From positions 134,521,068 through 134,585,067 of the forward strand of contig CM061228.1 of the NCBI GenBank assembly GCA_030844895.1: a DNA stretch of 64,000 nt, read 5' to 3'. The translations under genes were made by a program, and so were the position numbers. Source of the stretch: Ambrosia x helenae. Lineage: Eukaryota > Streptophyta > Magnoliopsida > Asterales > Asteraceae. A model generated the notes under the pieces. It was given only the letters and a program-made list of their open reading frames with translations, made no database searches and was not told the DNA's origin. This document shows positions 11,369-23,081 of the stretch, piece by piece; the first letter of the stretch is position 1; each line of letters starts with the position of its first letter.

Positions 11369-12813
11369 TGTAACACCCCAACCGATGGCGGAATCATCGA
11401 GGTGTCACGTAGTGACGATTGTTCAAAAGCACATGGTACTAAAATGTAAATATTATTGAATAAACCAAAATTTGTCTTACATGGAAATGGAAAATACATT
11501 GTCTAAATGAAATGTAAATATAGAAATGACTGAAATAAAATAAAGCGCTAAAAGTCTCTTGCTAAAGCATGAGATCAAACTGCACCTGAAACATGTACAA
11601 AAATAGGTTTGGTCAACATAATCTGTAACACCCAACCGATGGCGGAATCATCGAGGTGTCACGTAGTGACCATTGTTCAAAAGCACATGGTACTAAAATG
11701 TAAATATTATTGAATAAACCAAAATTTGTCTTACATGGAAATGGAAAATACATTGTCTAAATGAAATGTAAATATTGAAATAACTGAATTAAAATAAAGC
11801 ACTAAATGTCTCTTGCTAAAGCACTAGATCAAACTGCACCTGAAACATGTACAAAAATAGGTTTGGTCAACATATGAAATGTTGGTGAGCATTCCTAGTT
11901 TTGATATATATAGTAAGTTAAAAGATATACAATTCAAGTGCAAGCTACAGTGCAAATATGTAAACCATGTATCATACAAATGAGCGAAATCAACCCTGTG
12001 ACTGTATAATGTACTGTATGAACTGTAGTGTACTTATCCAATAAATGGATAAAAGCTTAACACTGGCCACGGATTCTCCGATGAAAAAGGGGGACCCCAA
12101 AAATGAATAAAAGCAAAAAGGGGATAGGAAATACTCACTTTCACCAAATGACTAGATGACTAAGCGAGCGTGAAAATGCGAGCAATCCAAAGATTCAACA
12201 ACGAAACCAGTCCAATTTAGAAGAAAAGAAACCGAATAGGAAAAATATCAAGCTTCCAATGCGCCAATTACAAGAGCTTATAATCAAAGCTTCAAATGTA
12301 GAAGTAATATACTCTAGAAGAAAGGTATGAGGGAGAGTTTAATCAAATTGAAACATCGATTTAGAGGTGCAAAGTGTAATGGGTCATAGGTGGGTTTTTA
12401 TACTAGTTTTGAATTCAATTAGGCTTTAAAATTGGTCAACACAATAAAGTAAGGATTTAAGATGAATTGACTATTTGACTAGGACTTTGACTTTGACTGT
12501 CTCAGCGGACCGCGAGGGCTAAAAAATATATTTTTTAATTTAATCAATTTTAAGTTCTAGACTTGTTTTCTTCTGTTTCTAAGTTGTTTTAGGACTGAAA
12601 ATTAAGGGCTTTGAGTATCAAGGTCTGAAACATACGTGTTCGGGTGTAGATGTGAGTATAAAACGTGCATACTTTTACTTATAAAAATTATAAGTTTTAT
12701 TAAATTGTGAATTTTGGTCCTATTAAAATACGAGGGTTAAAAATGAAAATTTTGAAATAGTTGAGGAACCAATTATGCACATTTATGAAAAGTGAAGGGT
12801 GTAGGTTGTCACA
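11369..12813 (-). repeat. 5' LTR of the 6.1-kb element, with internal duplication
   Basis: It is 1445 bp. The outer 255 bp are duplicated in tandem (11369-11623, then from 11624). The repeat junction ATC-TGTAACA includes three bases normally found between LTR and primer-binding site. Near 12092 about 235 bp are missing compared with the 3' LTR. Confidence 0.85.
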
Positions 12814-12906
12814 TAAACAGAGCTCGAGTGTTGATCATCAAAACACCTAGTTTTCTCCCTAAAATGAACAAATGAACAACTCTAATGATTAGGGCAAGGA
12901 GTGCAC

Positions 12907-12916
12907 CTATTTATAG
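12907..12916 (-). promoter_or_regulatory. TATA box of the split solo LTR
   Basis: CTATAAATAG on the minus strand, followed by GTGCACTCC, sits mid-LTR where an LTR promoter is expected. It fixes the LTR orientation. Confidence 0.6.
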
Positions 12917-13318
12917 GTCCAGCTAGTCAACCCAAGCCCATGGGGCGACTAGCAATTCGACACACGAGTATGGTTCATACTCGCCTAGAAAACCACACGA
13001 CTAGAAAAGCTTGTCGTGCATAATCTTCATACTCGCCTTGAAAACCACACGACTAGCAAAGTATAATCTTCATACTCGTGTGATTTCCTACAAAAATGCC
13101 CTTAATCATATTTACGAGCTACAAACAACTCGATTAACCTAGCCAACGACCTATAACGATACATTACTAGCTAGTTGGGGACATACAAAAATTGATTTAC
13201 AGATTTAACCTATCACCTAGCTGGGGACACACACGAAGTGTATTAACATACCTTTTAATTTGGCCAATCTTACCCCTTTAAGTTTTAGGATTACCTTTTA
13301 CAGCCCCAGCTATTTAAA

Positions 13319-16190
13319 TGTGACATCCGACTTTTTTGGACATTATCCGTACTAAGTTGTTAAACGTGACATATAAATATCTAGGTGCGTATTAGACTTA
13401 ATTTGTGATAATTAGAGTCATTGGAAACATTAGCAAAGTACAAAGTATTATAAATGTATCTATTGGTAATTCTAGGAATTATCATATCGCGAGGCAGTAA
13501 AATACCCGTACTGGATGTTGGTGACGACCCGACTAACTTTTAAAAGTCTAGTTTTGACCCGTATTGCTTGGTATAGCATGGAATAATATTTTAAGGGTGA
13601 AAATATTAGTTAAAACAATAAAAACTATAGTTGATAGTTTTTGTGTCGCGGTTGTCCGATACTTGAGCACGTTCTAGTTTTTAACGCGTGTACGAGACCC
13701 GTACACTAGGGAATCCCCTAATATAATCAAATTAGCTAAAAATGAATATTTTTAGTTGGGGATATTATTATTGGCCAAATGGGTAAAAACCTTAGTTATT
13801 TAACATATTATGTTTTTTATAAAATGTAAGGTGTGTATGTTATGTGTATAAAGTTTATAAAAAAATAATATAAACACACCCACACTCACCCCATGAACCA
13901 GCCCCTCCCTTCCCCATAATATATTATTGTTATTTAATATTATTGGTTATTATTAAACTACAAAATTCCTTCATTAAAAACACCAACACACACTCCTTTT
14001 CATTCTTACACACTCAAAACACACATAAGACTCTCTTTCTCTCTTTCTGTCTCTCTCTCTCTCTCTCTCTCACTATGTCTCTCTGTCTCTGTCTCTCCCT
14101 CTCCCTCTCCCTCTCCCTCCCTCCCTCCCCCTCTCTCTCCCCTCTCCTCACCCTCTCCCACTTCCCTCCCTCCCTCCCTCTCTCTCTCTCTCTCTGAACC
14201 GTAACCCATCCATCATCACCACCGTATTCTTTTTTGTGTTGAATCTCTCATAAAAATGGACTATAAAACTTGATTATTTAAGTGTTCTTTGTGATTTCGG
14301 ACAAAAATCCAAATATTTCTAGAGAGAGAGACTAAGTTTGAGCATCCAAAACCCACTATTTTTGCAAGTAATCTTCAAGACTATGTTCTGGAACTAAAAA
14401 CTTGTATAAAATCTTTATATTTTCTGTTTTGGGTTAGTATTCACCAAACAAAGATGGGTTTTGAAATGGGTTTTATAAAACTAAAAATGGGAATGAGAAA
14501 AGTGGTTAAAGATGGTGTATGTGTGAATATATGTGTGTCGTGTATGTGTGTATAGGTGTAGGATTGTTGTGTAGCTTGGATAATGCTTAAAATGTTTAGA
14601 TCTAGTGATTAATGATACATGCAAAGCGTTTTGATGGGTTTTTAGATCTGATTGTTCTTATGATTTTGACTAAAAAATCAACCTGAGAAAGGGATTTTTA
14701 GTTGAAAGTATTGTTATGTGACTTTGAAGATAAAAATGAACATAAGTGTTGATTGTTTTGTTGGTTATTTTGATTGTTTAATGGGTTATGACAAATCTGA
14801 AAAGAAAAGAGTTTGTAAAGGCTATTTTGCGTCCAAAATGGTTACATTAAACTTGTTGATGATCTACATGCTTGGATGAACTTGCATGTATGATCAAGAC
14901 ATGATTTTAGTTATAAAATGTGAGGAAATTGTCTTATCTTTGGGGCTTATTACAATTCCGTTTTTGAACAGAAAATAATGGCTACTTTTGAAAGGAAACT
15001 AAGAGTGATTATGTGTCTATAAAAGTCATAACATAAAGGTGTGCTTATGCTTGCAAAATATGCTAAAATATGCATCATTTTAGTGTGTTTTTTAAGGATA
15101 AAACTCTCATTTCTGAATCTGATGCAAAACATATTTTGAGCAGGTTTTTGGACAAATATTTTGAGGGTCTAAAAACTTAACCATTCATAATGATCACCAA
15201 CGGGTCCTTTAGGTAATGTGTTTTTGAGAAAAACATAAACCTTTTTCTAAGTCTTGACAATTTGGTGAAGAACTTGGAAAAGACTTATAGTTCGTTTGCT
15301 AAAATAGCCCTTCTTGTTTAGGGTATTGTTAGGAACAACTTAGGGTTATTTGGACTAAATATTTGCTAAAGTGCTACGCTACGAGGTGAGTTTCACAACC
15401 CCTTTTCTTTTAAATGTTTTTGAACGTTTATAATCGGGGGATTAACATGCTTGTATGATGGGTAAACTAGAACTATATAGAACATATGATGGCCTTTGGT
15501 AGATGCACGGCGTAGCGTTGGGCACTAGTCATTCCACAGGGTGGACTCTCCTTGCATTCTTAATCATTAACTCTAGGTTTAGACCTATTGGGTTTGACGC
15601 CCCTCCCTGAATAGTTGGATTGGATTGTGTCTTATGGGAAGAATATACTTCATTAAAGACACCGAGAGACACAAGTGGCGTGTACATAGTTGCGCAAATG
15701 GGAAGAAATATCCTAGTTTGATTAAGGGCCTTAGGTTGCGATCATGCTTGTAGGACCTCGTGAGTCCACTTGGTTCTCAGTATAGTCGTACTCGATCATA
15801 CGTTTTTTAACAAGAAAATATTTGGATTTGCCTTAAAAACCTGTGAACTCGCCAACTTTATGTTGATACTTTTAAGCATGTTTTTCAGGTACTTGATGCA
15901 CGAGGTTTTGAAAACAACATTTGGCATGCACTACATATTGGACATATTTTTGGGACCTAACTCTTAGGGCTTGGCCCTCTTTGTTGAACTATGTATTTCA
16001 TTTTAAAACTTAAATCTTGGTCGAACAATATTTTTACTTTTATTAATTATGGGAAAACTAAACTTGTTTGACTAGAGGATTTGAAGTAAAATGTCCATTA
16101 TGTGTTTATTGTGTGATTCCTAAATATTTCTATGGTAACAACTTCCGTTACCACATGACAAGTCTTCCGTTGTGCATATCGGGTGTGACA
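13319..16190 (+). mobile_element. solo LTR, Ty3/Gypsy-like (2.9 kb)
   Basis: It begins TGTGACATCCGAC and ends TCGGGTGTGACA, with the perfect target duplication TTAAA on both sides. The start resembles the minus-strand start of the LTR at 2653-5290. A segment CGAGGTGAGTTTCACAACCCC near 15380 is the counterpart of AAGGTGAGTTTTACATAGCC in the LTRs at 35143, supporting plus orientation. It contains a large TC-rich microsatellite. No internal domain is left, so it arose by LTR-LTR recombination. Confidence 0.85.
14034..14196. repeat. TC/TCC-rich microsatellite
   Basis: Compound CT, CTCC and CCT repeats lie inside the solo LTR. They give serine/leucine/proline frames on one strand and glutamate/arginine frames on the other, neither of which is a gene. 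Confidence 0.9.
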
Positions 16191-16194
16191 TTAA

Positions 16195-16465
16195 AAACCT
16201 TGAAAAATGTTTTTTTTCCTCTCGAGTTTCTTTAACTTAAAAAACACTATTTTCTTCGTATTTATTTCAGAAATAAGTTAAGTTAACTATAATACGTTTG
16301 CGTGCTTATTTTATGTACGTTTTCAACTATACTACGTTTTAACGTAAATTTTATTAGGAAAAGAGTCGGGTCAATACAATATGTTTCATTCAACGGTATA
16401 AAGTTGAGTCACTTTACGTTTTGACGCCGCCGCAAAACGCGCCATATAAAATTACTAGTTTAACT
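16195..16465. other. non-coding spacer
   Basis: Flank of the solo LTR and the hAT MITE. No feature is visible. Confidence 0.5.
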
Positions 16466-16911
16466 AGGGGTGTAAATGACACCTAGCGGCTCGAGAGCTA
16501 CTCGGGATTGGCTTGGTAAAAAGCTCGAATGAGCCGAGTCTTAACGAGGCCAAGCCCGACTTCGAGCTTGACATATGACTCGTTTAGTTATCAAGCCCGA
16601 TCTCAAGCCTTACATACAAAGCTCGTTTAGGCTCGCGAGCCTAAACAAATGTTATATTTTTTTTATGTATGCGATTTTGTCCTTTGAACATGTTCAATTT
16701 TAATTAATAATATTAGTGAGCCGAGCTCGAGCCGAGATTTTGCTCATTTAAGCTATTGAAGAGAGCTTGAGCTGGGCTTTTAGGTCATTTAAAATTACTT
16801 TCAAATTATCTCAAGACGAGCCGAGCCGAGTTCGAGCTCTTAGTTTTTTACTTTCGAGCCAAGCTCGAGCCTAGTCAAGCTCGGGCTCGGCTTGATTCGT
16901 TTACACTCCTA
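16466..16911. mobile_element. hAT-type MITE rich in GAGCTCGAGC
   Basis: Inverted ends AGGGGTGTAAA and TTTACACTCCT enclose 446 bp. AGTTTAACT repeats on both sides as an 8-9-bp target duplication, as for hAT elements. The body contains many inverted GAGCTCG/CGAGCTC motifs that can fold. There is no ORF. Confidence 0.75.
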
Positions 16912-17022
16912 AGTTTAACTTAAATCACAAAATATACCTTTTAAGGACAATTGGAATTTAATAATCACAATTTTGACCTATTAGTTAGGATTAACCATAA
17001 CTAAATGTTACCAATAGTTTAG

Positions 17023-17228
17023 ATTGTTTTTTTTTTTTTTGGAATGTGCGTTTCAGCGGAGAATCCAAACGACGCACAACCCCTCAACCTCAGTTTGAAT
17101 CCAGGCCAAACGCGGGTGTTGAATTTCTCACCCCTTAGTGCGAGTGGGGGGCTTGAACCTGAGACCAAGCCCGAGCGGCAACCTCCTAAGGAGTAAACCC
17201 TCCCACCTTCGACCAGCTGGGCTGGACA
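17023..17228 (-). mobile_element. tRNA-derived SINE with poly(A) tail
   Basis: On the minus strand AGCCCAGCTGGTCGAAGG (A box) is followed by TCTCAGGTTCAAGCCCC (B box), then a unique body, then a poly(A) tail (a T run on the plus strand at about 17024-17040). Flanks CAATTTAATTTTTGG and CAATCTAAACTATTGG look like a decayed target duplication of about 16 bp. Confidence 0.65.
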
Positions 17229-17649
17229 TCAATGGCCAAAAATTAAATTGTTAAAATCCAATTTTTTTTATTATTTATAAATTATGGTAATTTGTTAGAA
17301 ATAATAAATAGTAGGTTTTCTTTTGCTATTAATCAAAGGCGAATTTAAACTCTTTTTGACTTTGTGAATTTTAGTCGTTTTAATAAAAATGATTTTGTTT
17401 AGACCATGTGTAATGGGCATTATAGGGGTACGAATAAGAATGATAATGCCCTCAACACCGTCCTCTTAGGCATTATATGGGCATTAAGAGAGAGGGGCAT
17501 TTCTAGTATACTCCTTAAATACAATAAAAAATATGGAAAGTAATAACTAAAAAGGGCATTAAGTGATTTTAACCATTACACAATTTTTTAAAGGAGCTTT
17601 ATGATAATGATCTGCCGGAAAATGTCCCTTAAAGAGCATGAAACATTAC
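17229..17649. other. non-coding, possible MITE remnant
   Basis: Repeated GGGCATTA motifs occur between 17415 and 17565 next to TTAGACCATGTGTAATGG, which resembles a PIF/Harbinger-type MITE end. A matching second end was not found. No gene. Confidence 0.35.
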
Positions 17650-17724
17650 TGAAAGGATATGGTATCAAAACATTACAAATACCATACCATCGCCCAACTA
17701 GAACCGGCATCGTCTGACGTCCGT

Positions 17725-17938
17725 CCGCCCGTTTTACATCAGCGGATCGTTTAGCATCCATCCGCCCGTTTTACGTCAGCGGAACGTCTGGCGTCCCACC
17801 GCCCGTTCTACGTCGGCGATACACCTGGCATCCAACGGACGCCAGATGCAGCACTACCCGCCCGTTTTACATCAGCGGTACACCCTGGCGTCCAACCGAC
17901 GCCAGGCGCAACATTGTCCGCCCGTTTTACGTCAGCGG
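17725..17938. repeat. five copies of a 21-bp motif, CCGCCCGTTTTACRTCAGCGG
   Basis: Copies start near 17725, 17762, 17799, 17860 and 17918. On the opposite strand most contain TGACGT or TGATGT followed by AAAACGGGCGG; TGACG is the core bound by plant TGA-type bZIP factors. They lie about 550-740 bp upstream of the LTR TATA box. Confidence 0.8.
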
Positions 17939-18462
17939 ACCCAACATACTTCAAAGCTTCCTCAGCAAGCCAAAGGAAGCTTCACCAACACAACTGGAAG
18001 ATGCCTTTTGGGGTAGCCTTGGGACTCACCCCTGCCCCAGAAGAAATATCTCTGACGCAACAGGCTGCCCGTCAGAGTTCCTCTCCAATCGGAAGACTGC
18101 TCTCAGTCTGACATACAGAAAGGACGACGACGTGGCAGCCTCCCAGCCAAGATATCTTCCTGACAAGCAGACTTTCTCAAGCTGTCCCAAAGTTCGAGAA
18201 AAGGTATGATTACCAACCGCCCTCGGTCTACCAACAGGCGGGCGCCACGTGTCCACCGACCTTCAATGTCCACTCAATGGGCGCCACGTGTACAGTCATC
18301 AGGACGGTAACACCCCCTTAGTATTTTATTTTCTCCTTTTTATCAAAGCCCACTTGCACCAAATGGGCTTAAGGACTTGGGCCGGATTATGGAGACGCCT
18401 CTACCTGGGCGGAGCCCTATTAAAGGTAGAGGATGGGCTGAGAAAGTATGATAACCAGGTAC

Positions 18463-18470
18463 TATAAAAA
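18463..18470 (+). promoter_or_regulatory. TATA box of the solo LTR
   Basis: TATAAAAA is followed by GAGGAGCCCC and a pyrimidine-rich leader, the usual LTR promoter arrangement. Confidence 0.65.
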
Positions 18471-18756
18471 GAGGAGCCCCTTCTCCTTTTATTGGCATCT
18501 GATATCTAATACACTTTCACTCAAGAAGAACACGGACTCCTTCGTGCCTTCTTCAACCCCTTGTTTATTATACTAACTTTTAGAGGCTCGGCTCTTCTAA
18601 TCGGTAGTCTCCTAAACTCCCTGGTCTTGTCCTTGGACCCTCACGTATTTTCCAAACACACTCTCTTTGCAAAATACCGTAGAATCACATACCGGATTAC
18701 CGCGTAACCGTTAATCCAGGATTCGTGCTTCTTCAATTACTTATGGTCTTAATGAT

Positions 18757-19056
18757 TAGGGATGAGCTCGGGACGGTATCGGTACCGAATCGATACCGAT
18801 CCCGACAATACCGATACTGAAAAGTCCAAAAAACCAATACCGATACCGAACACATACGGTACGGTATCGGTTCGGTATCGGTATGGTATCGGTATTTTGC
18901 TTTAAAATACCGATACCATACCGATCTCGTACCGATACCAATGATACCAAAACCGAAAATCCATAAATATGGGTACCGATACCAATCCCGAAACCCATCG
19001 GTTCGGTACGGTATCGGGATCGAGACAGGACGGAATCAGTATTCGGCCTTGTATGC
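18757..19056. mobile_element. hAT-like MITE rich in GGTACCGATACC
   Basis: This 300-bp body is made of inverted GGTATCGG/CCGATACC motifs. TCTTAATGAT occurs exactly on both sides (18747-18756 and 19057-19066), a 8-10-bp target duplication. There is no ORF worth accepting. Confidence 0.65.
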
Positions 19057-19066
19057 TCTTAATGAT

Positions 19067-19886
19067 AAACCATTTTCTACACAATTCGTTGATAATATTT
19101 AATACTATTAATAACATTTAATATCCTTTCAAAAAAAAATTAATAACATTTAATATTATTTATAACCTTTCCTTATCACTAATAATTCGTATACACGTCG
19201 CCTGGTATCAAGTTGACTAGAATTTTTTTTTTCAGAATTCGAAGTTGTTTTAAAAAACAAGTTGGTACATCAAATAAGTCTCAAAGATACCTCTTTATAT
19301 ACATGTGATTTTGTCACTCCTTTTACACCAAGAGGTTGTTTGGTTGATTAAGTGCTAAGTTATTAAGATGTTTAAATAGTTAATAGGTCTGAATGTTTAA
19401 GTGCTGAATTATTAAGTTGAACATCTTAATGCTTAGTATTCATGTCCCACATTGGGAGGAGAGCCTCATTAAAGTTCATCATAGTTCAGTGCTTAATGGT
19501 TCAACAACATCTCAAATATTAATGGTTCAGCCTTAACCAGTTAACCATTCATTCAGAAGCTAAAACAAACGTGCTGAATGCTGAATAATTCAACGTTGGA
19601 TGGTTCAGAGTCTCATTAAGATTTAAGAGACTTACCAAACAAGCACCTAAAAGAAATAACACTTTGAATTTGAATCAATTAAAATTTTGTGTCTTATTTT
19701 TCATGTTATATCTTTGTCATGCATGCAACAGTAGGCCAGTAGCTAACTTTTTTTAAATACACACACATTAGGATTACATGTGATCCATTCAATTTTTCAA
19801 TGAAGATTACAAAAATATTTTTTCTTTGTTCCTTTCGGATCTTGTGGGATGGGTAAATTTTCTGAAAAATAAAATAAAACGTTACT
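19067..19886. other. non-coding flank of the LINE, with a probable MITE at 19333-19648
   Basis: AGGTTGTTTGGT at 19333 and ACCAAACAAGCACCT near 19648 are imperfect inverted ends of a probable MITE with foldable TTAAGTGCTGAAT-like motifs inside. No clear target duplication was found. The rest is AT-rich with no gene. Confidence 0.4.
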
Positions 19887-22800
19887 AATTTTTGGTATTT
19901 CTTGCGTTCTTTTTAAATTCTCTCAATAAAGTTTTAGACAGCAGTACATGGAGTCGCATAGATAGATTTTTGGTGTGTGACGGGGTATTCAATAGATGGC
20001 CGAGTGTATGTGTTCGAGCTCTTAACAGGGTCCATTCCGATCATTCTCCGATGGTCTTCTCAGTTTTGGATACGAACTTCGGTCCCAAGCCATTTAGGAT
20101 GTTCGACTCTTGGTTGGAACGTCCTGGATGTATTGAAGTTATTAATTCGGTTTGGGTCGGCTGGGAAAATGAGGGTGCCTCAGATTGCAATTTGTTAAAC
20201 AAGCTGAAAAAACTTAGAAACTCCCTGCGAGAATGGTTCCATAAGTACAGTGTTGGTGAAGTGGAAGAGGAGGCTCGTTTGCGGAAAGAAAAAGAGAACA
20301 TCGAGGTCCAAATGGAACTCACGGACCTAGCCGAAGAGGCCCTTTGGATTTGGACGGAGTGCAAGAAAGCTCTCGCTGAAATTGATCATTATAAGGCGCG
20401 AGACTTGAGACAAAAATCTCGAGTCAAATGGGCCGCATTGGGTGATGAAAACTCTAACTTTTTCCATAATGTAATCAATGGTAGAAAGGCGCGTAATTCT
20501 ATTCCAGGTATCGAGATCAATGGCGAGTGGATTACGAAACCAACTTTGATTAAGAGAGAGGTGCTAAGGTTTTTTCAGAACCACTTTAAAGAAAACTACC
20601 CATATAGGCCGCCTTTAACATGCACAGGTTTGAAGACCATTTCGGATCGTGATCGCATTGCTCTTGTTGATTCTTTTTCTAGGCAGGAAATTAAAAATGC
20701 GGTTTTCGAGTGCGGTTCTAACAAAGCCCCGGCCCAGACGGTTTTAATTTTCGCTTTGTAAAGCGTTTTTGGAACCTGTTCGAGGATTTTAATAATATTA
20801 TGGCGGAGTTTCACGATTCTGGGATTATTAATTCCGTTGCGGGTCTTCGTTCATAACATTGATTCCTAAGGTGAAATCGCCTTTGGGGCTTAGAGATTAT
20901 AGACCGATTACCCTTATTGGGATGGTTAGTAAAGTTATTTCTAAAATTCTTGCTAACCGTCTTAAAAAGGTTATCGGTCAAGTTATTTCAGAAGATCAGT
21001 CGGCTTTTTTAGCGGATCGCTTCATTCTTGACGGCCCGCTCATGGTAAATGAAGTTTTGGATTGGTTAAGAAAATAAAAAAAAAAAAGGCGTTTATGTTA
21101 AAAATAGATTTCGAAAAAGCCTATGACAACGTCAATTGGAATTTTTTGATCTCTATTATGTCTCAAATGGGTTTTGATCCTCGGTGGTGTAGTTGGGTCA
21201 AAGGTATTTGTCACTCTTCTAGAGCCGCTGTTTTGGTTAATGGCTCTCCGACTTTTGATTTTCAGTGTGAAAAGGGTCTTCGACAAGGGGATCCCTTGTC
21301 TCCCTTTTTATTTCTGATTGTGATGGAAGCTCTCTCGTGTTTATTGAAGAAAGCTAAAGATATTGGAGCGTTTAAGGGCGTTAGTTTCCAAGACGGGGAT
21401 GCCGATTTAACCCACCTCTTTTATGTAGATGATGCCCTCATTTTAGGGGAATGGTCCAGGGAGAATATTACTAGCGTTGCTAGAGTTCTCCGTATTTTTT
21501 ATCTGTGCTCGGGCTTCGTATAAATCTGCACAAATCTAATATTTTTGGTGTAGGTACGGAGGATTTGGAGGTTGACAATATGATTGATCTTTTGGGATGC
21601 AAGAGAGGCGACTTACCTTTTAGTTACCTTGGCATCCAAGTGGGAGCAAAGATGTCTAGAATTAGAAGCTGGGACCCTGTGGTTGAAGTCATTAAGAATC
21701 GCCTTGTTTCATGGAAAGCTAGGACTCTCTCGATTGGTGGGCGTTTAGTGCTCATTAAATCGGTTTTAGAGAGTTTACCGATTTATTATTTGTCGCTTTA
21801 CAAAGCTCCCAAGGCTGTTGTTGACTCCATGGAGTCTATTATGAGACGATTCTTATGGGCAGGTACTAGTGAGGAGAAGAAGATTCCGTGGGTCGCATGG
21901 GATATTGTCACCACCCCAAAAAATAAGGGCGGGTTAGGCGTGTCCAAATTACAAGAAGTAAACGATGCGCTTCTTTTAAAATGGACGTGGAAATTTAAAC
22001 AAGGGGGTACTACTTTATGGAAGCAAATTATCTTGGGTTGTCATGGGTCGAGGCGGCCTTGGGCTTTACTTCCGTGCTCGGCCTCAGCAAGCGGGTGTTG
22101 GAAAACATTGTCAAAGTGGGCGAGAAACTTAATCCTAATGGAGTGAAGCTAAACTCGTTTTTTGTGGGAGTTTTAGGCGATGGTCAGACTCTCAACTTTT
22201 GGAATGATATTTGGCTTACGGAAGTGCATCTTCGTAGTCGTTATCCGAACCTTTTCCGTCTTTGGTTGCTCAAAGGATACATTGGTTGAACAATGACAAA
22301 GTTATGCAATGGGATTGGCGATCCTCTCCTTCGACCCATGAAGAGGTCGCAAAATTGTTTAATCTTCTCAGCTACATTCACGAGTTAACTAGGAAGGAAG
22401 GTTGCGACTCTTGGAAATGGAAGCATGATAAGGATGGTATTTTTTCAGTTTCATCGGCCAAAAAGATTATGGCTACCAATGTTCCGAAAGACAACGAGTC
22501 GGTTATTAATTGAAAGAATTGGGTACCGCTCAAATGTAAAATCATGGTTTGGAGGGCGGTCCGCAACCGGCTTCCTACTATTGCAGAGTTAATCAAACGT
22601 GGGGTGATAATTCAAGACTCGTGTTGCGGTTTTTGTCAGGGGAAATGGAAACAGCTCTTCATCTTTTCACCGGGTGTATGTTCGCGCGGGAGGTTTGGTT
22701 CAGAATAGAAGCCTGGTGCCGTTTGAATCACAGCTTCGCATTCGATGTTATTGACCTCCTCCAACATCCGGATGATCATTCTATAAGTCGAGACAAGAGG

Positions 22801-23081
22801 TATATTTTTAGAGGCATTGTCTATACTACGTTATTGACCTTGTGGAATGAGCGAAATGATCGGGTTTTCAACAATAAACGGAGGAGACCGGTAGAGATTG
22901 TGGAGAATGTGAAATCGACGGCTTATTTTTGGTTTCCTATCAGGTCTAGGTGTAAAGATGTGGATTGGAAAAAATGGTGTAAATGTCCTTTGGATTGATG
23001 TTGTTTTGTTTTTCTCGTAGGTCCTTACTTTGAGGGCTCTTTGAGTTGTTTATTGAAATTTTCCTTAAAAAAAAAAAAAAG
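19887..23081 (+). mobile_element. LINE (L1-type non-LTR retrotransposon), 5'-truncated
   Basis: It starts within the endonuclease domain and ends in a poly(A) tail at about 23067-23080. ATAAAACGTTACT at 19874 and ATAAAACTTACT at 23082 form a probable 12-13-bp target duplication with one indel. The 5' truncation is typical of LINE insertion by target-primed reverse transcription. The coding region is broken in several places. Confidence 0.9.
19892..22998 (+). pseudogene. LINE ORF2 remnant: endonuclease C-terminus, reverse transcriptase, zinc-finger-like C-terminus
   Basis: In an intact element this protein nicks target DNA and reverse-transcribes the element RNA. Visible in order: the end of the APE-type endonuclease (SRIDRFLVCD and HSDHSPMVF, 19937-20060), reverse transcriptase motifs LRDYRPITLIG (from about 20889), QSAFLADRFILDG (about 20998), FEKAYDNVNW, GLRQGDPLSPFLF and the catalytic FYVDDALI (about 21419-21440), then SYLGIQVG, a zinc-finger-like region near 22540-22700, and a C-terminus in KWCKCPLD. 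The endonuclease N-terminus is missing. At least five frameshifts and stops (near 20735, 21075, 21520, 22060, 22260 and 22513) break the frame, so it is dead as a protein. Confidence 0.9.

Larger units (their letters stand above)
6665..12813 (-). mobile_element. complete non-autonomous LTR retrotransposon (6.1 kb), Ty3/Gypsy-like
   Basis: Two LTRs (6665-8061 and 11369-12813) are flanked by the perfect target duplication TAAAC. Read on the minus strand, the LTRs run TGTGACAACC...GGTGTTACA. A primer-binding site for initiator Met-tRNA follows the 5' LTR and a purine tract precedes the 3' LTR. The internal region is only about 3.3 kb and has no ORF above about 80 residues and no recognisable gag, protease, reverse transcriptase or integrase motif. 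It must therefore be mobilised in trans. LTR ends and primer site fit Tekay/Del-type chromovirus relatives (inference). The LTRs are very similar apart from two indels, suggesting a recent insertion. Confidence 0.9.
6512..13248 (-). mobile_element. solo LTR split by a complete LTR retrotransposon
   Basis: Pieces 6512-6664 and 12819-13248 join across the inserted element to give about 583 bp. On the plus strand it begins TGTAGGACCG and ends TATTAACA, with TACCT on both outer sides as a perfect 5-bp target duplication. The minus-strand reading starts TGTTAATACAC, has a TATA box (CTATAAATAG), and ends CGGTCCTACA, which sets the orientation. It resembles a Copia-type or small LTR. No internal domain remains. 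Confidence 0.75.
17650..18735 (+). mobile_element. solo LTR with TATA box and repeated upstream motif (1.1 kb)
   Basis: It begins TGAAAGGATATGG and ends GCTTCTTCA, with perfect ATTAC duplications on both sides. A TATA box at 18463 and the downstream part are typical of the promoter and 5' leader of an LTR. It resembles Tat-like or TRIM-type LTRs, but I cannot assign the family. Five copies of a GC-rich 21-bp motif lie upstream of the TATA box. No internal region remains. Confidence 0.8.

Noticed and set aside
13943..14209. Frames on both strands over the TC-rich region
   Set aside because: Pure microsatellite translation (SLSLSL and EREREG), inside a solo LTR.
18756..19117. Gly/Ile/Tyr-rich minus-strand frames
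   Set aside because: They are the translation of GGTACCGATACC repeats in a MITE.
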